From Pseudoalteromonas sp. NBT06-2 (GTDB taxonomy: Bacteria > Pseudomonadota > Gammaproteobacteria > Enterobacterales > Alteromonadaceae), in contig NZ_NQMR01000015.1 of the NCBI RefSeq assembly GCF_002276045.1, positions 1-64,000 on the forward strand: a DNA stretch of 64,000 nt, in the 5' to 3' direction. Both the position numbers and the translations under genes were made by a program. This document shows positions 54,109-63,586 of this stretch, in pieces (within the stretch, counting starts at the first letter, position 1; each line of letters begins with the position of its first letter). The notes under the pieces were generated by a model, which had not been told where the DNA came from, searched no databases, and saw nothing but the letters and a program-made list of their open reading frames with translations.

Positions 54109-55830
54109 TTACTTTTTCAAAGACATTTTCATTTGCTTTTGGCAAATTACAACTGTTTTGAAGTGATTCAAAGTTGCTTCAGGCATGTTCTGTGGTAATT
54201 CAACCGTGCTGTGGTCGTCATGTAAACGAATATCACCAATAAACTTACTTGGAATATCAGCTTCGTTAGCTATCGCGCCTACAATATTTTTAACTTGTAC
54301 GCCATCATCACGACCGATTTCTATACGGTATGTATCTACTGGACCATTGTCTTTAGAACGACGCTCACGAGGTTTACGTTCTCTGTCTTGGCTACTTTCA
54401 GAGCGCTCACCGCGGTTATTACGGTTATTTCTATCACGACCATTTCTGTCATTACGATCACCACGTCCACGATCATTACGGTCGCCTCTTGGTGCGCGTT
54501 CTGGCATTTTAGGGACTTCTTCAACTTTGATTGGCGACTGCTTTTGTGCCAAGTAAAGTAATGCACCAGCAAGAGAATCGCTTGATAAGCCTAGTTCAGC
54601 AGTTAATTTTTCTGCTAACTCATTGTAAAATCGTATATCTTGTAATTCAGCCGTTTTTGTTAATGTACTTGCTAAAGTTTCAAGGCGTTTTTGTTGAACA
54701 ATATCAGTGCTTGGAAGTTGTACTTCAGCGATATCTGATTTGGTGCCACGAACGATATTTTTAAGCATATAACGTTCATTACGCTTAACAAATAAAAGCG
54801 CTTTACCAGTACGACCAGCACGACCAGTACGACCAATTCGGTGAACATATGCTTCAGCATCTTGTGGAATATCGTAGTTAATAACTAAATCAAGACGTGG
54901 TACATCTAGACCACGAGCAGCAACATCTGTTGCTATAACGATATCTAACATACCATTTTTTAAACGTTCAATTGTACGTTCTCGTGCTTGTTGATTCATA
55001 TCACCATTTAATGGTGCTACAGAGAAACCTGCGCGTTCTAAGTACTCAGATAGCTGCACTGTATCGTTACGTGTTCTTACGAATACGATAGAGGCGTCAT
55101 AATTTTCAGCTTGTAAGAAGCGAACAATGGCTTTATTTTTATGAACGTGGCCAGCCATCCAAAATACTTGCTCAACACTTTCAACAGTTGAGTTACGTGC
55201 AGCAACACTAACATGTTCTGCATTTTCTAGATATTTACTGCAAATTGATTGAATTTGCTTAGGCATAGTTGCAGAGAATAAGCATGTTTGTTTATCCGCT
55301 GGCGTTTTAGCCATAATAGTTTCTACGTCATCGATAAAGCCCATGCGTAACATTTCATCGGCTTCATCTAAAACCATAGCGCTAAGTCTATCTAATTTTA
55401 AAGTGCCTTTATTTAAGTGATCCATAACACGTCCAGGTGTACCCACAATAACTTGTGCGCCCTCACGTAGTGCTTTTAATTGGATACCGTAGCTTTGGCC
55501 ACCGTAAATAGGTAATACTTTCACGCCATGAGTAAATTTAGCATATTGCTCAAAAGCTTCAGCTACTTGAATTGCTAACTCACGTGTTGGTGCTAATACT
55601 AATATTTGAGGGTATTTAGCTTTAACATCTATATTATTTAACAGGGGTAAAGCAAATGCTGCTGTTTTACCAGTACCTGTTTGTGCAAGTCCTAATACAT
55701 CCTTTCCTGCTAATAAATAAGGAATACATTTAGCTTGAATTTCAGAAGGTGTTTCGTAACCTAATTTTTCAACAGCTTGTAATATAGCAGGTGATAGTTC
55801 TAAGGATGAAAAAGTGACAGATTCAGACAT
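54109..55830 (-). CDS. deaD: DEAD-box ATP-dependent RNA helicase (DeaD/CsdA type)
   Basis: 573 residues. Q motif (FSSLELSPAILQAVEKLGYE, then TPSEIQ), Walker A AQTGTGKT near residue 50, PTRELA, VLDEADEML, SAT, and HRIGRTGRAGRTG in the second RecA domain. After about residue 430 come an Arg/Asp/Asn-rich linker (RGDRNDRNGRDRNN) and a C-terminal DbpA-type RNA-binding domain (VGAIANEADIPSKFIGDIRL). Such enzymes help ribosome assembly and mRNA decay in the cold. The length is a little shorter than E. coli DeaD (about 630). A single-gene unit downstream of grxA. Confidence 0.9.
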   Translation of the reverse strand: MSESVTFSSLELSPAILQAVEKLGYETPSEIQAKCIPYLLAGKDVLGLAQTGTGKTAAFALPLLNNIDVKAKYPQILVLAPTRELAIQVAEAFEQYAKFTHGVKVLPIYGGQSYGIQLKALREGAQVIVGTPGRVMDHLNKGTLKLDRLSAMVLDEADEMLRMGFIDDVETIMAKTPADKQTCLFSATMPKQIQSICSKYLENAEHVSVAARNSTVESVEQVFWMAGHVHKNKAIVRFLQAENYDASIVFVRTRNDTVQLSEYLERAGFSVAPLNGDMNQQARERTIERLKNGMLDIVIATDVAARGLDVPRLDLVINYDIPQDAEAYVHRIGRTGRAGRTGKALLFVKRNERYMLKNIVRGTKSDIAEVQLPSTDIVQQKRLETLASTLTKTAELQDIRFYNELAEKLTAELGLSSDSLAGALLYLAQKQSPIKVEEVPKMPERAPRGDRNDRGRGDRNDRNGRDRNNRNNRGERSESSQDRERKPRERRSKDNGPVDTYRIEIGRDDGVQVKNIVGAIANEADIPSKFIGDIRLHDDHSTVELPQNMPEATLNHFKTVVICQKQMKMSLKK

Positions 55831-55936
55831 TAAAGCGCCTCGGCATATTTAAAGAGGCGCGCATTGTATAGTAAAAGAGCAGCAATAGCTCGGGTAAATT
55901 TCAACTATTTTCTATGTGACTGAACTAGGTCGAATT

Positions 55937-56214
55937 TTAAACTGAGTGTTTTATGCTGTATAAACCTAAATTGTCTTTAGCATAGGCTTCAAATTCTTTA
56001 AAACCGCCAATGTGAGCCTGATCTATAAATATTTTAGGTACAGTTTCAACCGGTTTCCCGACTGTTTTTCCAATATCAACTTTTGAAATATCTTCTTTTA
56101 AGATGTCAATATATTTAAATTTAAAACCTGCTACATCGTTACTCAATTGTGTTGCTACTTCTTTAGCTCTGACACAAAATGGGCAATGTCACGACCAAAA
56201 ATTACTGTAAACAT
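55937..56214 (-). pseudogene. grxA: GrxA-type glutaredoxin, frameshifted before the CPFC active site
   Basis: ATG 56214 (AGGAG upstream) begins MFTVIFGRD, as GrxA does. The next bases keep the CPFC active site only in another frame: CPFCVRAKEVATQLSNDVAG, then KPVETVPKIFIDQAHIGGFK and the end. One missing base near 56186-56192 explains it; with it restored the protein would be about 92 residues, close to E. coli GrxA (85). As written, the ATG frame stops after 19 codons and the active-site Cys residues are lost to it; the TTG at 56146 starts after the CPFC motif. Loss of grxA or a sequence error are both possible. Confidence 0.8.
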
Positions 56215-56584
56215 ATTTTACTCCTCTTTGTTTGAATATCAACAGAATACATTAATACTAATATTGGTAAAATTGATTGATTTTACCTTGATATATGTAG
56301 CGTTACACTTTATCAAATTGACGTTATTATTGATTTTGAAAGATTCCCTGTGAGTAATGATGATATAGATAAATCTGGTTTAGTTATGACAGAATATTTA
56401 ACTATTTATTACGCCATAGCAATAAAGAGGATGAAACGGTTACTTTAGTTTTAATGTATTCATATCAATTTTTTAAGATATTAAGTGTTTGCAGCAAAAG
56501 CATTTTTTAATTTTTTTGAATTGACGATTTGCCTTTATTGGTCCTTAATTAATCTATCAGTAAAAAATTATAAGGGAGTTATTT
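56215..56584. other. 370-bp gap, no gene recognised
   Basis: AT-rich divergent promoter region between grxA and the response regulator. AGGAG for grxA and GGGAG for the response regulator are seen at its ends; no operator-like palindrome or RNA recognised. Confidence 0.5.
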
Positions 56585-58027
56585 ATGGTGCCTAGTGTTT
56601 TAATTGTAGAAGATAACGAATCCCTTTCTCGGTTGTATGAAAGTTATTTGATTCCGACAGGTATAAATACCCATGTAGTAAACACTGGCAAGCAAGCCAT
56701 CACTTTTTTAGCAGAGAATAAACCACAACTTATTTTATTAGATATTATGCTGTCAGATATGAATGGTATGGATGTATTAGATAGTTTAGAGCCTGAGAAC
56801 CGCCCTCAAGTTATCATTTTAACGGGTCATGCAAGTAAAGAATTAGCAGTAAAAGCGATTAGATTAGGCGCTACAGATTTCCTTGTAAAACCAATTGATG
56901 CAGATAGATTTCGTGTTACTGTAAATAATGCTTTAAAGCTAAAAACATTAAGTGAAAAAATATCAAACTATCAGGAAAAATATGAAAATGGTCGTTTTTA
57001 TGACTTAATTGGTAGCTCAAAAATAATGCAGTCTGTTTATCAAATAATTGGCAATGCAGCGACAAGCAAAGCAACTGTTTTTATTACAGGGGAAAGTGGT
57101 ACAGGTAAAGAACTTTGTGCTGGCGCCATTCATCAAGCAAGTCCAAGAAATAAAGCCCCTTTCATCGCGATAAATTGTGCTGCAATTCCTAAAGATTTAA
57201 TTGAAAGTGAGATCTTTGGTCATGTGAAAGGGGCGTTTACAGGGGCTACAAATAATAGAGAAGGTTCGGCAGGTCAAGCAAATGGTGGCACATTATTTTT
57301 AGATGAAATTTGTGAAATGCAGCTTAATCTTCAAAGTAAATTATTACGATTTATTCAAACTGGTACCTTTCAAAAGGTGGGGAGTGAAAAATTAGAAAAA
57401 GTAGATGTACGTTTTGTATGTGCCACAAATCGAGATCCATTAATTGAAGTAAATGAAGGGCAATTTAGAGAAGATTTATATTATAGATTACATGTTATTC
57501 CGATAGAGTTACCTTCTTTAAAAGTAAGAGAAAATGATGTTATAGAGATTGCTGATTTTTTATTTAAGAAAATAGCTAAAGAAGAAGATCGTACTTATAA
57601 AGAAATGTCGTTTGCCACAAAACAAACTATTATGCAATATAACTGGCCTGGTAATGTAAGGCAGTTAGAAAATATTGTTAGAAATACCTTAGTATTGAAT
57701 GACTCTCAGGTTATCGAGCCTCATATGTTACCTTCATTACCTCGTTCAGAGCAAAGTTCGGACAAAATGATACAACGAAGTCACTATGCATCTCCAATGC
57801 TCGAAACTGATAGAGTCAACAGTTTAGAGGATAGTAAAGTACGAGTAAATCAAGCGACTTCAGTGCAAACGATTGAACCACTATGTGTAGTTGAAAAATG
57901 TTATATTGAACATGCAATAGCGCTTTGTAATAATAACATTCCAAAAGCTGCTGCAATGTTAGATGTAAGTCCTTCAACCTTATATCGAAAAATGAAAACT
58001 TGGCAAGAGCAAAGTTCTTTAGCTTAA
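56585..58027 (+). CDS. Sigma54-dependent response regulator (LuxO/NtrC family)
   Basis: 480 residues with GGGAG before ATG. Receiver domain (1-120) with VEDNE, phosphoacceptor Asp in LLDIMLSD near 54 and Lys in FLVKPID; AAA+ domain with GESGTGKE, intact GAFTGA (sigma54 contact), GGTLFLDEI, and WPGNVRQLEN; C-terminal Fis-type HTH (AAAMLDVSPSTLYRKMK). It should activate sigma54 promoters when phosphorylated. The likely partner is the convergent histidine kinase that follows. The target genes are not seen in the window except for the possibility of nearby GGDEF-EAL or binding-protein genes. Confidence 0.9.
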   Translation: MVPSVLIVEDNESLSRLYESYLIPTGINTHVVNTGKQAITFLAENKPQLILLDIMLSDMNGMDVLDSLEPENRPQVIILTGHASKELAVKAIRLGATDFLVKPIDADRFRVTVNNALKLKTLSEKISNYQEKYENGRFYDLIGSSKIMQSVYQIIGNAATSKATVFITGESGTGKELCAGAIHQASPRNKAPFIAINCAAIPKDLIESEIFGHVKGAFTGATNNREGSAGQANGGTLFLDEICEMQLNLQSKLLRFIQTGTFQKVGSEKLEKVDVRFVCATNRDPLIEVNEGQFREDLYYRLHVIPIELPSLKVRENDVIEIADFLFKKIAKEEDRTYKEMSFATKQTIMQYNWPGNVRQLENIVRNTLVLNDSQVIEPHMLPSLPRSEQSSDKMIQRSHYASPMLETDRVNSLEDSKVRVNQATSVQTIEPLCVVEKCYIEHAIALCNNNIPKAAAMLDVSPSTLYRKMKTWQEQSSLA

Positions 58028-58126
58028 GAAGGCTATGATCGAACATATGGTGTCGAAAATTTAACGTGTTTATGCTAACAATTTGATCTTGCAGTCAAAA
58101 AAGATAACAGTTCAGAACTGGATTTG

Positions 58127-59965
58127 TTATTCAGATTCGATTATTGGAATAGCAACACTAAAGCAGCTGCCTTTATTTATATTAGAAATAACAGATATAT
58201 CACCATTATGCTGTTTCACAATATTGTGACTTATGGATAAACCTAACCCTGTGCCTGCGCCAACCGGCTTTGATGTATAAAATGGTGTGAATATTTGTGT
58301 TAAAGTTTCTTGTGCGATACCACATCCTGTATCTTCGATTTCGATAATAATATTTTTGTCTTTAACTCGTGTTCTAACAAAAATATCTCCTTTTTCTTCA
58401 ATGGATTGCCCTGCATTTATGAGTAAATTCATAAACACTTGGTTTAACTTGCTTGGATAAGCTAATGTCATAGGTAACTTAGCTAAATCAACATGAATTT
58501 CACAATTATATTTAAGTTCGTTCCACACTATTTTTAATGTCGCATTTAATCCTTCATTGATGTCTACTAAGCTTTTATCAGGCAGCTCTTCACGGGCAAA
58601 TACTTTTAAACTTTGTACTATTTCATCAACGCGATCTATGCCTCCTATGGTGCTTTTAATTAAAGGAAATATATCTTGGAATAAATATGTAATATCATGC
58701 TTTTCTAACAAAACTTGTTTTCTTTGTTGATATGCTAAATTTACATGTTCATTTAATATTAAATCTTCTGTAACGGCTTGTTCGTATTCTTTTAAATTAT
58801 CTATATAGTCATTCAATACATTTAAGTTACTTTTAACATAGCCAATAGGATTATTAATTTCATGGGCGACACCTGCAGCTAATAAACCTATGCTGGCCAT
58901 TTTCTCTGATTGCACAAGTTGAGATTCACTTAATTTTAGCTCATCATTGGCTTGAGCAAGTTTAGCATAGCTATTTTTTAAATCAGTTTCTCTTTTTTGA
59001 ACCTGATCAACCATGTGATTAAATTGTAAAAATAAAGAGGACAGCTCTTTGATTTTACTTTCTTCATGTAGAGCTTGATAATGGTCACCTTTGTCAAGTT
59101 TTTCGGCAGCCTGAGACAGAGATAATAAAGGTTTTACAAAATAGCGATAACCATACTGGTAGGCTAAAAAAGAAGTTATAAAAATAGCTGAGATGATTAT
59201 CAAACTGATTTGAATCATTAAAGAGTAAAGCGATGAATTTATAATGCTTTTATCTAGTGAAAAGCGCAGGGATATATTGAGTTCGGGCCAATAAATTGAT
59301 TTTTTTTCGCCATCAATTTTGTTACCAAATGTAATTAATACTTCTTCATTTTGAATTATTTCTATACTGACTCCTTGAAGCCGAAGTTCCGAGTTTATGC
59401 CTTCATTTATATCATTAATGGGAATTTCAGAAGTTAAAATACCTTCAATAGAGCCGTTATAGGCAATCGCAACTGAAATCGAAAAGTGATATTGGTTGTT
59501 TACTTTTATTATTGATGTTTTAGTAAGAGAGTCACGGTCTGTTTGTGTACGGTTTAATACCCACTTTACCCAAGGGGTATCTTGATAATTTATTTTTATA
59601 GAAGGGTCAGTTGAATGTATTAATTGACCTTCAAAATCAAGCAGACTCATGCGGTATTTCTTACCTAATATGCTCAAACCTGCCATAAAGTCAAAGATAT
59701 TTCCTTTGTTAGACTCTGGTTGCATTAAAGTTTGTATCATAATAGGAAAATTAGAATGTTCTTTTAGTAAAGTAAGTCGGTTATTTAAAAATATTTGATA
59801 GCTATCGTTGATTTGGTTTATTTCTCTGAGGATCACTTTATCTTGTTCTGAGTTAATAACATTCATAACTTGATTGCTGACTAACGCTGAAATTAAAAGT
59901 GCAAGCGCAAGACCGCTAAAAAATACAAAGCGTGCTAGTACAAATGAAATTGTGATTTTTTTCAT
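58127..59965 (-). CDS. Membrane sensor histidine kinase
   Basis: 612 residues. TM1 (FVLARFVFFSGLALALLISA), a periplasmic sensor region of about 220 residues (CACHE-like), TM2 (QISLIIISAIFITSFLAYQY), HAMP (SLSQAAEKLDKGDHYQAL), a coiled coil, and the kinase core with AAGVAHEINNPIGYVKSNLN, MNLLINAGQSIEEKG, DTGCGI and GAGTGLGLSI. The architecture is like DctB-type kinases. It is 15 bp after a periplasmic binding-protein gene and convergent to the sigma54 response regulator, so the three probably form one ligand-sensing system. Confidence 0.88.
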   Translation of the reverse strand: MKKITISFVLARFVFFSGLALALLISALVSNQVMNVINSEQDKVILREINQINDSYQIFLNNRLTLLKEHSNFPIMIQTLMQPESNKGNIFDFMAGLSILGKKYRMSLLDFEGQLIHSTDPSIKINYQDTPWVKWVLNRTQTDRDSLTKTSIIKVNNQYHFSISVAIAYNGSIEGILTSEIPINDINEGINSELRLQGVSIEIIQNEEVLITFGNKIDGEKKSIYWPELNISLRFSLDKSIINSSLYSLMIQISLIIISAIFITSFLAYQYGYRYFVKPLLSLSQAAEKLDKGDHYQALHEESKIKELSSLFLQFNHMVDQVQKRETDLKNSYAKLAQANDELKLSESQLVQSEKMASIGLLAAGVAHEINNPIGYVKSNLNVLNDYIDNLKEYEQAVTEDLILNEHVNLAYQQRKQVLLEKHDITYLFQDIFPLIKSTIGGIDRVDEIVQSLKVFAREELPDKSLVDINEGLNATLKIVWNELKYNCEIHVDLAKLPMTLAYPSKLNQVFMNLLINAGQSIEEKGDIFVRTRVKDKNIIIEIEDTGCGIAQETLTQIFTPFYTSKPVGAGTGLGLSISHNIVKQHNGDISVISNINKGSCFSVAIPIIESE

Positions 59966-59980
59966 ATAGTATTTCAGTGT

Positions 59981-61204
59981 TTATTTTATTAAAATAACTT
60001 GGTTATCAGTACCATAGTATGCCATTACATAGTCAGAGTATGTAAGTGCTTCATGGGCATTATTATGCCTTTTATCATAAGCTGAAAATGGTTTGATATA
60101 TGTTTTAATTAAACCCTTTACGGGTGTATTTAAAGATTCAAGTGCTTGATGAATTGCATTTTTGTCCTTATTGCGATCTCCTGTAAGGCCAGATTGTTTT
60201 ATTGATGAAATAAGTAACTTAGTTAAATCATACGCGTGTATAAAACCGGTTTGTGCTTTAATATCTTTGGGTGTTGATAGCTCTGGAAATTGTGCTTTTG
60301 CAGAATTAAAAACTGCAAGCGAATGCTTAGTTGAAACTTTGGAATTAAAAGAGAAACTCGTTTGTATAAACTGTAAGTCTAAAGATTGTCGAATAACATT
60401 GTTAATAATGTCGACAAAGTCACCTCCTGTGATCCCCCAATGACTGCGTATAGGTAACCTCTCTGATTTATTGAGTTCACTCATGGCCTTTGCAAATGTT
60501 TTACCTTCAGGTGCATTACCTACAAAAAAAATAACATCAGCATCAGATGAGGCGATATCTCTTAAAGTTAATTTTGCATTGTTTAACCCTAAACCCCAAT
60601 TAAACCACTTTATTCCACTTGGTTTAAATCCTTTTTTAGCGAGTGCTCGAGTCATTGTTTTTTCGTTAGATTTACCCCAACCTGTGTCTTCAAGTAATAA
60701 ATAAGGTTTTTTAAATCCTTCTAATAAAGCATTATCGCTAATAATATATCCGGCTTTTTGATCATCAATAGAGAGTCTAAAAATCCAATTTTCTTTGGTA
60801 TTTGAACGTGTTATTGGTCCCGCGGCAGCCCATGGGTCTAATAATAAAATTCGATTTTTATTTATGAAGTCTTTATTGGCTAACAGTGGTGGAGAATGTA
60901 AACCAGAAAAAACCAGTAATGCATTAGGGTCTTTTAAATAGCTTTCTAAGTTACGTTTACTACGTAATGAATTTCCTCTATGATTTTTTTTTATTACTTT
61001 AAACTGGTAACCAAAAAGTTGATGCTTTATTTCGGATAAGGCAGTTTCAATGCCTTGTACAATAGATAAGCTAGATGCTTTAGTGCCAGTAAAGTCGGCA
61101 TCTAAATAGATGTTATAAATTTTTTTAGCATGAACTTGCTTGATCGTTAAACTAAAAATAATGATGAATAATTGAATACATAAATTTAAATTCATTTTAA
61201 ACAT
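59981..61204 (-). CDS. Periplasmic ligand-binding protein (PBP type 1, Leu/Ile/Val-like)
   Basis: 407 residues with a signal peptide (LCIQLFIIIFSLTIKQVHAK). Type-1 binding-protein pattern: SLSIVQGIETALSEI near residue 45, LVFSGLHSPPLL, PYLLLEDTGWGKSNEKTMTR, DADVIFFVGNAPEG, and FIHAYDLTKLL near 315. No ABC permease or ATPase genes are next to it; the only operon partner is the histidine kinase 15 bp downstream. That points to a sensing role rather than transport, with the kinase periplasmic domain as receptor (inferred). The ligand could be an amino acid, amide or related solute. Confidence 0.8.
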   Translation of the reverse strand: MFKMNLNLCIQLFIIIFSLTIKQVHAKKIYNIYLDADFTGTKASSLSIVQGIETALSEIKHQLFGYQFKVIKKNHRGNSLRSKRNLESYLKDPNALLVFSGLHSPPLLANKDFINKNRILLLDPWAAAGPITRSNTKENWIFRLSIDDQKAGYIISDNALLEGFKKPYLLLEDTGWGKSNEKTMTRALAKKGFKPSGIKWFNWGLGLNNAKLTLRDIASSDADVIFFVGNAPEGKTFAKAMSELNKSERLPIRSHWGITGGDFVDIINNVIRQSLDLQFIQTSFSFNSKVSTKHSLAVFNSAKAQFPELSTPKDIKAQTGFIHAYDLTKLLISSIKQSGLTGDRNKDKNAIHQALESLNTPVKGLIKTYIKPFSAYDKRHNNAHEALTYSDYVMAYYGTDNQVILIK

Positions 61205-61400
61205 GTACCTATATCCTTAATTAATGAAGTATTTATTTTAACTCAATTTAATTATTATAGTAAAAATAAAGAATTAGCGATTTCTTTGTATTTATTTATT
61301 TATTTTCATTATTAATTTTTCATGAAATTTTAGAGGATTTGAAAGCAATTTAAATACAAAGTGCTAGGCTTACATAATGTAAATGCAAAATTGGATTAAA

Positions 61401-63512
61401 ATGGATTTGAACTATTTAAGCATTAAAACAAAGTTAATATCGGTCACATTTTTTGTGGTGTTTCTATGCGCCTTAGCAATAACTTTTTTAACTTTATATC
61501 AGCATCAAAAGTTATACAAAGAAGCGCTAGCAACTAATCTGTATGCATTAAGTAGTAATTTATCTGATGAGTTATTTCCTTATTTAACTTCAAATGAACC
61601 AGAGTTAATAGGCTTAACAACTACACTATTAAAACTTGAAAGATATCAACAGATTAAATACGGATTGATTTTAGATAAATCAAATAAAATAGTGACACAG
61701 TATTTGAATCCTAAGTTTCAAACCACTGCTAACCATCTGGAGCGAGTGAATTGGTCGCAAATTATAATAAATAGAGGGGAAGATACGCAGTCTAGTTTAA
61801 TGGAAATTCATTTGATTGGAGATAAAAACTTTTCATCGGGCTATTTAATATTGGTTGCAGACTTATCTAATCAATTATCGAGTAATATGAAAGTATTTAT
61901 TACACAACTTATTCCTTTGATTTTAGTTATAATATTAATTATTTTTGTTTTGTCTCATTGGGTGCAAAGTGGTGTGATCACACCTTTAATTCATTTATCT
62001 CAACTAGTGTCCTCGGTTGGTAAAACAAAAAATTATCAACTCAGATATGAAAATAATGGTCAAGATGAGGTTTCCATTCTTGGGAAAAATATTAATAAAA
62101 TGTTGTCTATGATCAATACACAAGATATTGAAAATAAGCGTCATACAATTAAATTATTAAAACAACAAAAGTCACTAAAGCATTTAGCTAATTATGACCA
62201 GCTAACAGGGCTTCCAAACAGGAAATTATTCTGTGAATTATTAAAACAAGAATTAAATAAATCTCATAGAAAAAATTATGAAATAGCGGTGATGTTTTTA
62301 GATTTAGATGATTTTAAAACAGTAAATGAGACCATAGGTCATCATGCTGGCGATATTTTATTGCAGCAGGTAAGTGAAAGAATAAAATCACATTTAAGGG
62401 ATGGCGATATACTTGCGCGTTTAGGTGGAGATGAATTCATTGTGATATTAACGGAATTACCTAGTCATGTAACAGCGGTTGCAATTGCGCAACGTATCTT
62501 AGATAGCTTTGTTGATTACTTTCATATTCAAAAGTGGCAAATTCATTCGGGCTTAAGTATGGGCATCGCCTTTAATGATAAAGATCGTTTTAATGCCGCT
62601 ACTTTAATTAGCAATGCCGATGTCGCTATGTATAAAGCAAAAGAAGGTGGTAGAGGTCAATTTTCTGTATTTGAGGATAAAATGCAAAGTGTACAACACA
62701 GGCATATGTTGATAGCGAATGAATTAGCTAAAGCAATTCAAGGCGATGAGTTTACCCTTTATTATCAACCTAAAGTCAGTCCTTTGATGGGCGTTGTTGG
62801 TTTTGAAGCACTTATTAGATGGCATAGTAGTTTTGATGGGTTAATTTCTCCTGCTGAATTTATACCAATAGCTGAGCATTGTGGTCGAGTGCATGACATT
62901 ACGCGTTGGGTATTAAAACAAGGTTTAAGTGACTTATCTAAAATAAAAGAAAGTATCGGGTTTTATACTGTGACCTCTTTTAATATCTCAGCGATTGATA
63001 TAACTAAACAAGGTTTTATCCAATATATTGAAGGTTTAATAAAACTTAATAAAAGTGACACAAAACTTATTGAATTTGAAGTAACTGAATCTTCATATAT
63101 AGAAAACTTTGAATCATCGAGTAAATTCTTTAATGCATTAGATGAACTGGGTTGTTCAATCGCTTTAGATGACTTTGGCACAGGTTATTCTTCTTTAAGT
63201 TATTTAACCCAAGTACAAGCAAATACCTTAAAAATAGATCAACAATTTGTGAAAAAAATATTCACATCTGACAGAGACCGATTAATTGTTGAAAGTATTA
63301 TTGGTTTAGCCAAAAAATTAGGTTTAAAAATATGCGCTGAAGGAGTTGAAACTAAAGAGCAGTATGATTTTTTAGTTGGCAGTAATTGTGAATTAATTCA
63401 GGGTTATTACTTTTCTAAACCAGTGCCAATTGAGGAGCTGCCTAACGTTATTAAGCAAATTCATTGTAAAAATCACTTTGCTGGCTTGGATGAAAAAGTA
63501 GTTCAGTTATAA
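61401..63512 (+). CDS. GGDEF-EAL dual-domain c-di-GMP enzyme
   Basis: About 703 residues from ATG 61401, which has GGAT upstream; ATG 61383 is also possible. TM1 (SVTFFVVFLCALAITFLTL), periplasmic region (about 40-165), TM2 (LIPLILVIILIIFVLSHWV), HAMP, GGDEF domain with RLGGDEF and an RDGD sequence five residues before it (I-site), and EAL domain with FEALIRWHS, the FNISAID Asn and DDFGTGYSSLSYL. Both catalytic domains look intact, so it can make and/or degrade c-di-GMP. It is divergent from the binding protein-kinase genes, with a 196-bp gap. Confidence 0.9.
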   Translation: MDLNYLSIKTKLISVTFFVVFLCALAITFLTLYQHQKLYKEALATNLYALSSNLSDELFPYLTSNEPELIGLTTTLLKLERYQQIKYGLILDKSNKIVTQYLNPKFQTTANHLERVNWSQIIINRGEDTQSSLMEIHLIGDKNFSSGYLILVADLSNQLSSNMKVFITQLIPLILVIILIIFVLSHWVQSGVITPLIHLSQLVSSVGKTKNYQLRYENNGQDEVSILGKNINKMLSMINTQDIENKRHTIKLLKQQKSLKHLANYDQLTGLPNRKLFCELLKQELNKSHRKNYEIAVMFLDLDDFKTVNETIGHHAGDILLQQVSERIKSHLRDGDILARLGGDEFIVILTELPSHVTAVAIAQRILDSFVDYFHIQKWQIHSGLSMGIAFNDKDRFNAATLISNADVAMYKAKEGGRGQFSVFEDKMQSVQHRHMLIANELAKAIQGDEFTLYYQPKVSPLMGVVGFEALIRWHSSFDGLISPAEFIPIAEHCGRVHDITRWVLKQGLSDLSKIKESIGFYTVTSFNISAIDITKQGFIQYIEGLIKLNKSDTKLIEFEVTESSYIENFESSSKFFNALDELGCSIALDDFGTGYSSLSYLTQVQANTLKIDQQFVKKIFTSDRDRLIVESIIGLAKKLGLKICAEGVETKEQYDFLVGSNCELIQGYYFSKPVPIEELPNVIKQIHCKNHFAGLDEKVVQL

Positions 63513-63586
63513 AGGCAGGACGTAAAGAGCGGGTTTGATTATGAAAGTGAAGTTTTATTATTTAATTGTCAGGTTTCATATCAGGC

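Noticed and set aside
54185-54556. Arg/Leu/Ser-rich plus-strand frames opposite the helicase C-terminus
   Set aside because: Produced by the Arg/Asp-rich linker of the helicase read on the other strand.
56147-56353. 68-residue plus-strand frame upstream of the response regulator
   Set aside because: It overlaps the 5' part of grxA on the other strand and has no family motif.
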